Shown here piece by piece: positions 5,629 to 8,075 of a stretch of 8,075 bases of DNA. The translations under genes were made by a program, and so were the position numbers. The stretch comes from an uncultured Oscillospiraceae bacterium (GTDB lineage Bacteria > Bacillota > Clostridia > Oscillospirales > Oscillospiraceae), in NCBI GenBank assembly GCA_934661135.1, contig CAKUJA010000094.1:1-8075 (forward strand), given 5' to 3'. Numbering within the stretch: the first letter of the stretch is position 1; each line of letters begins with the position of its first letter. The notes under the pieces are model-generated. The model saw only the letters and a program-made list of their open reading frames with translations. It was not told the DNA's origin and made no database searches.

Positions 5629-5637
5629 GCGTTTAAT
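5620..5637. promoter_or_regulatory. Candidate ArsR-type operator
   Basis: ATTAAGC-AAGC-GTTTAAT is an inverted repeat with 6 of 7 positions symmetric around a 4-base centre. It has the AT-rich, short-spaced form usual for ArsR/SmtB sites. It lies just downstream of the predicted cad start point and covers the -35 of the regulator promoter, so one bound dimer could block both. That the fusion regulator binds here is inference. Confidence 0.55.
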
Positions 5638-5664
5638 TGAAAAAACAATCAGGGGGAAAACACC

Positions 5665-5883
5665 ATGAAGAAGAAATTCAAAATCGAAGTCGACTGCGCC
5701 AACTGCGCGAACCTGATGGAGGAAGCGGCCAAGAAAACCGAGGGCGTCAAGAGCGCGGTGGTGAGCTTCATGGCGCAGAGCATGACCGTGGAATTTGAGG
5801 ACGGCGCGGACGAAACGGCCGTGATGAAGCGGGTTTTGAAGAACTGCAAAAAGGTCGAGGACGACTGCGAAATCTATCTGTAA
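5665..5883 (+). CDS. Small HMA-domain metal-binding protein
   Basis: This 72-residue protein consists of a single heavy-metal-associated (HMA, CopZ/Atx1-like ferredoxin fold) domain. The metal-binding loop is VDCANCANLME (9-19), with C11 and C14 as ligands. The Asp before the first Cys (DCxxC) is typical of Zn/Cd/Pb-type HMA domains (ZntA, CadA) rather than the GMTCxxC of copper chaperones. Length is normal for a free-standing domain, and a further Cys (C68) near the C terminus may matter. It is the first gene after the divergent cad promoter and ends 41 bases before the ATPase start. That pump lacks an N-terminal HMA domain, so this protein probably delivers metal to it or acts as a detached regulatory domain. 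Confidence 0.88.
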   Translation: MKKKFKIEVDCANCANLMEEAAKKTEGVKSAVVSFMAQSMTVEFEDGADETAVMKRVLKNCKKVEDDCEIYL

Positions 5884-5924
5884 TGTTCTGAGCGTTTGAA
5901 CTTGCAAAGCGGAGGGAGAGCACC

Positions 5925-7808
5925 ATGACAAGGAAGCAGAAGAAAGTGCTCGTGCGGATTATCGCCGCGGCGGTGCTGCTGGCTGCGGCAAAGCTGACGG
6001 AGCAATGGAAGATCGTATCGGCGGCGCTGTATCTGGCGTCGTATTTCACGATCGGCTATGACATTTTGAAAAAGGCCGGGCACGGAATTTTGAACGGCCG
6101 CGTGTTTGACGAGAATTTCCTGATGGCCGTGGCGACGGTCGGCGCGATAGCGCTGGCGATCTACGAAAAGAGCGGCGACTTTGCTGAGGCTGTGGCCGTC
6201 ATGCTGTTTTACCAGATTGGCGAGCTGTTCCAGAGCTACGCGGTCGGCAAGAGCCGCCGGAGCATCACGGCGCTCATGGACATCCGGCCGGACTACGCCA
6301 ATGTGGAGCGAGACGGCAAGCTGGAGCAGGTCGACCCGGACGAGGTAGCGGCCGGGACGATCATTGTGGTGCAGCCGGGCGAAAAGGTGCCGATCGACGG
6401 CGTGGTAACCGAGGGCGCGTCCACGCTGAATACGGCGGCGCTGACCGGCGAGAGTCTGCCGCGCGACGTGGCCGCGGGCGACGAGATCATCAGCGGCTGC
6501 ATCAACATGACCGGCGTTCTCAAGGTTCGCACGACGAAGGCGTTCGGCGAGTCGACGGTCTCGAAGATTTTGGAGCTTGTAGAGAACTCGAGTTCGCACA
6601 AGTCGCGCTCGGAGAACTTCATCTCCCGCTTTGCCAAGGTCTACACGCCCGCCGTCTGTTACAGCGCGCTGGCGCTGGCGGTGCTGCCGCCGGCGGCGCG
6701 GCTGATTCTGGGCATGGACGGCGCGTGGGGCACGTGGATTTACCGCGCGCTGACGTTCCTGGTCATCTCCTGCCCCTGCGCGCTGGTCATCAGCATCCCG
6801 CTGAGCTTCTTCGCGGGACTCGGCGGCGCGAGCAAGGAGGGGATTCTGGTCAAAGGCTCGAACTACCTCGAAGCGCTGGCGCAGACGAAAACCGTGGTCT
6901 TTGACAAGACCGGCACGCTGACGCAGGGCGTGTTTGAGGTGAGCGCCGTGCACCACAGTCCGCTTGAGCAGCAACAGCTTTTGGAATACGCGGCGCTGGC
7001 CGAGTGCGCGTCATCGCACCCGATCAGCAAGAGCTTGCAGGCGGCGTGCGGCGCGGAGCTTGACCGGTCGCGCGTGGCGGACATCCGGGAGATCAGCGGG
7101 CGCGGCGTGACGGCGGTCGTCGACGGGCACAAGGTGGCCGCGGGCAACGGCAAGCTGATGACGGAGCTGGGCGTGGCGTGGCAGGAATGCCACAGCGTGG
7201 GTACGATCGTGCACATGGCGGTGGACGGCCAATACGCGGGGCATATTGTGATTTCCGACGTGGAAAAGCCGGGCGCGAAGCAGGCGATTGCCGACCTCAA
7301 GGCCGCGGGCGTGGAGAAAACCGTCATGCTGACCGGCGACCGCAAGCAGGTCGCGGAGAAGGTGGCGGCCGACCTCGGCGTGGACGAGGTGCATAGCGAG
7401 CTGCTGCCGGGCGACAAGGTTTCGATGGTAGAGACGCTGCTGGCGCGGCAGGAGGGCAAGGCGAAGCTGGCGTTTGCCGGAGACGGCATCAACGACGCGC
7501 CGGTGCTCTCCCGCGCGGACATCGGCATTGCGATGGGCGCGATGGGCAGCGACGCGGCGATTGAAGCGGCGGACGTGGTTTTGATGGACGACGACCCGCA
7601 GAAGATCGCAAAGGCCATCCGGATTTCGCGCAAGTGCATCCGCATTGTGTGGCAGAACATTGTGTTTGCGCTGGGCATCAAGGCGCTGTGTCTGGTGCTG
7701 GGCGCGCTCGGCATCGCGGATATGTGGGCGGCGATTTTCGCCGATGTCGGCGTGATGGTGCTGGCGGTGCTCAATGCAATCCGGGCGCTGCGCGTGGAGA
7801 AGCTATAA
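5925..7808 (+). CDS. cadA: CadA-type Zn/Cd/Pb-exporting P1B-2 ATPase
   Basis: This 627-residue inner-membrane pump is predicted to expel Zn, Cd or Pb from the cytoplasm at the cost of ATP. It shows the actuator motif TGES (174-177), the transmembrane metal site SCPCAL (C283, C285), the phosphorylated Asp in DKTGT (D327), the HP motif of the nucleotide-binding domain (H365-P366) and the hinge GDGINDAP (519-526). The last membrane helices include ADVGVMVLAVLNAIR (D607), where the conserved Asp marks Zn/Cd-type (P1B-2) rather than copper pumps. The N terminus goes almost directly into membrane segments, with no CxxC domain; that domain is the separate upstream gene. GGAGGG precedes the ATG at good spacing. 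The gene is very rich in G/C-ending codons. The metal actually exported cannot be fixed from sequence. Confidence 0.93.
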   Translation: MTRKQKKVLVRIIAAAVLLAAAKLTEQWKIVSAALYLASYFTIGYDILKKAGHGILNGRVFDENFLMAVATVGAIALAIYEKSGDFAEAVAVMLFYQIGELFQSYAVGKSRRSITALMDIRPDYANVERDGKLEQVDPDEVAAGTIIVVQPGEKVPIDGVVTEGASTLNTAALTGESLPRDVAAGDEIISGCINMTGVLKVRTTKAFGESTVSKILELVENSSSHKSRSENFISRFAKVYTPAVCYSALALAVLPPAARLILGMDGAWGTWIYRALTFLVISCPCALVISIPLSFFAGLGGASKEGILVKGSNYLEALAQTKTVVFDKTGTLTQGVFEVSAVHHSPLEQQQLLEYAALAECASSHPISKSLQAACGAELDRSRVADIREISGRGVTAVVDGHKVAAGNGKLMTELGVAWQECHSVGTIVHMAVDGQYAGHIVISDVEKPGAKQAIADLKAAGVEKTVMLTGDRKQVAEKVAADLGVDEVHSELLPGDKVSMVETLLARQEGKAKLAFAGDGINDAPVLSRADIGIAMGAMGSDAAIEAADVVLMDDDPQKIAKAIRISRKCIRIVWQNIVFALGIKALCLVLGALGIADMWAAIFADVGVMVLAVLNAIRALRVEKL

Positions 7809-7826
7809 CATACATTATATAATATA

Positions 7827-7858
7827 GGGAACGGACAGAGATGTCCGTTCTCTTTTTG
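7827..7858 (+). terminator. Intrinsic terminator of the cad unit
   Basis: GAACGGACA (7829-7837) pairs with TGTCCGTTC (7842-7850) around the loop GAGA, followed by TCTTTTTGTTT. It lies about 20 bases after the cadA stop, beyond a short AT-rich stretch. Confidence 0.88.
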
Positions 7859-7888
7859 TTTCTACAAGAGGAGAACGTTTGCGCCCCC

Positions 7889-7977
7889 ATTCTTTTCTTT
7901 CTCTTTTCGGAGAAAGAAAAGAATCGCCGCGCCCGGTGAAGAAAAGAAAGAGAAATTCCGAAACCGGGCGTACGCCC
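7889..7977. repeat. Compound palindrome and polypurine mirror-repeat element
   Basis: There are four nested symmetries. A pyrimidine arm (7889-7903) pairs perfectly over 15 bp with a purine arm (7910-7924). The purine run 7910-7923 is repeated as an exact mirror image at 7939-7952. A GC-rich 8-bp stem (7930-7937 with 7963-7970) encloses the second purine run. GGGCGTACGCCC (7966-7977) is a 12-bp palindrome. It lies outside any gene, downstream of the cad terminator. I suspect a repeated extragenic element, but no second copy is in this window. Confidence 0.55.
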
Positions 7978-8075
7978 CATGCCGCCATCATGTGACAGCT
8001 CATTGAATTGGTCTTGTTTGCCCGCCCCTAGTCACCTCACGCAATTCAGCTACGCGCCGCACGCTATCTTGATGA

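Noticed and set aside
5874..6974. 366-residue open frame on the - strand opposite cadA
   Set aside because: It is Arg/Gln/His/Asp-rich shadow coding opposite the conserved ATPase, without ribosome site or recognisable domain.
6863..7774. 303-residue Ser/Ala/Thr-rich open frame on the - strand opposite cadA
   Set aside because: Its composition mirrors the high-GC cadA codons read in antisense; no motif supports it.
7889..7970. CRISPR array or tandem repeat at the right end
   Set aside because: The purine blocks are mirror and inverted copies, not direct repeats with spacers, and only one unit is present.
8004..8048. TGAATTG...CAATTCA inverted repeat, possible mobile-element end
   Set aside because: The arms are only 7 bases with a long spacer, and no transposase or target-site duplication is visible before the window ends.

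Overview
The window (about 8.1 kb, GC-rich) looks like chromosome from a Gram-positive Clostridia-type organism, probably of the gut Oscillospiraceae/Ruminococcaceae kind. This rests on strong Shine-Dalgarno sites (GGAGG-like), sigma-A style promoters, a SpoVB/MurJ-type flippase, an ECF-transporter S component, a hypoxanthine-DNA glycosylase and short GC-rich intergenic palindromes. The taxonomic call is inference, not a database result.

Left part (1-2140, + strand): the 3' end of an FtsK/SpoIIIE DNA translocase gene; a leader with a hairpin, a candidate promoter and a small palindrome; an ECF-transporter S component (substrate unknown); and a HAD-family phosphatase of the phosphoglycolate phosphatase type. 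The run closes with a near-perfect palindromic terminator. Next comes a compact non-coding interval (2140-2283) with an unexplained, foldable element that shares 13 bases with the neighbouring tRNA T-arm.

Middle part (2284-5519, - strand): read from right to left, a metal-type regulator that fuses an ArsR/SmtB domain to an AraC DNA-binding domain, a polysaccharide/lipid flippase, a hypoxanthine-DNA glycosylase, and a tRNA-Thr(GGT) gene with its own consensus promoter and an abutting terminator.

Right part (5579-7858, + strand): a divergently transcribed metal-resistance unit made of a small HMA metal-binding protein and a CadA-type Zn/Cd/Pb P1B-ATPase that lacks its own N-terminal metal-binding domain. 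The divergent promoters overlap at their -10 boxes. An ArsR-like inverted repeat lies on the -35 of the regulator promoter and just downstream of the cad start site, so one regulator could control both directions. A good terminator ends the unit.

Far right (7859-8075): no gene recognised. It holds a striking repeat-like element (15-bp hairpin, 14-base polypurine mirror repeat, GC-rich stem, 12-bp palindrome). I see nothing identifiable in about 7980-8075 beyond a 7-base inverted repeat.

The strongest candidate for something little described is the ArsR-AraC fusion regulator with the overlapping divergent promoters of a split (separate HMA plus HMA-less pump) metal efflux system.
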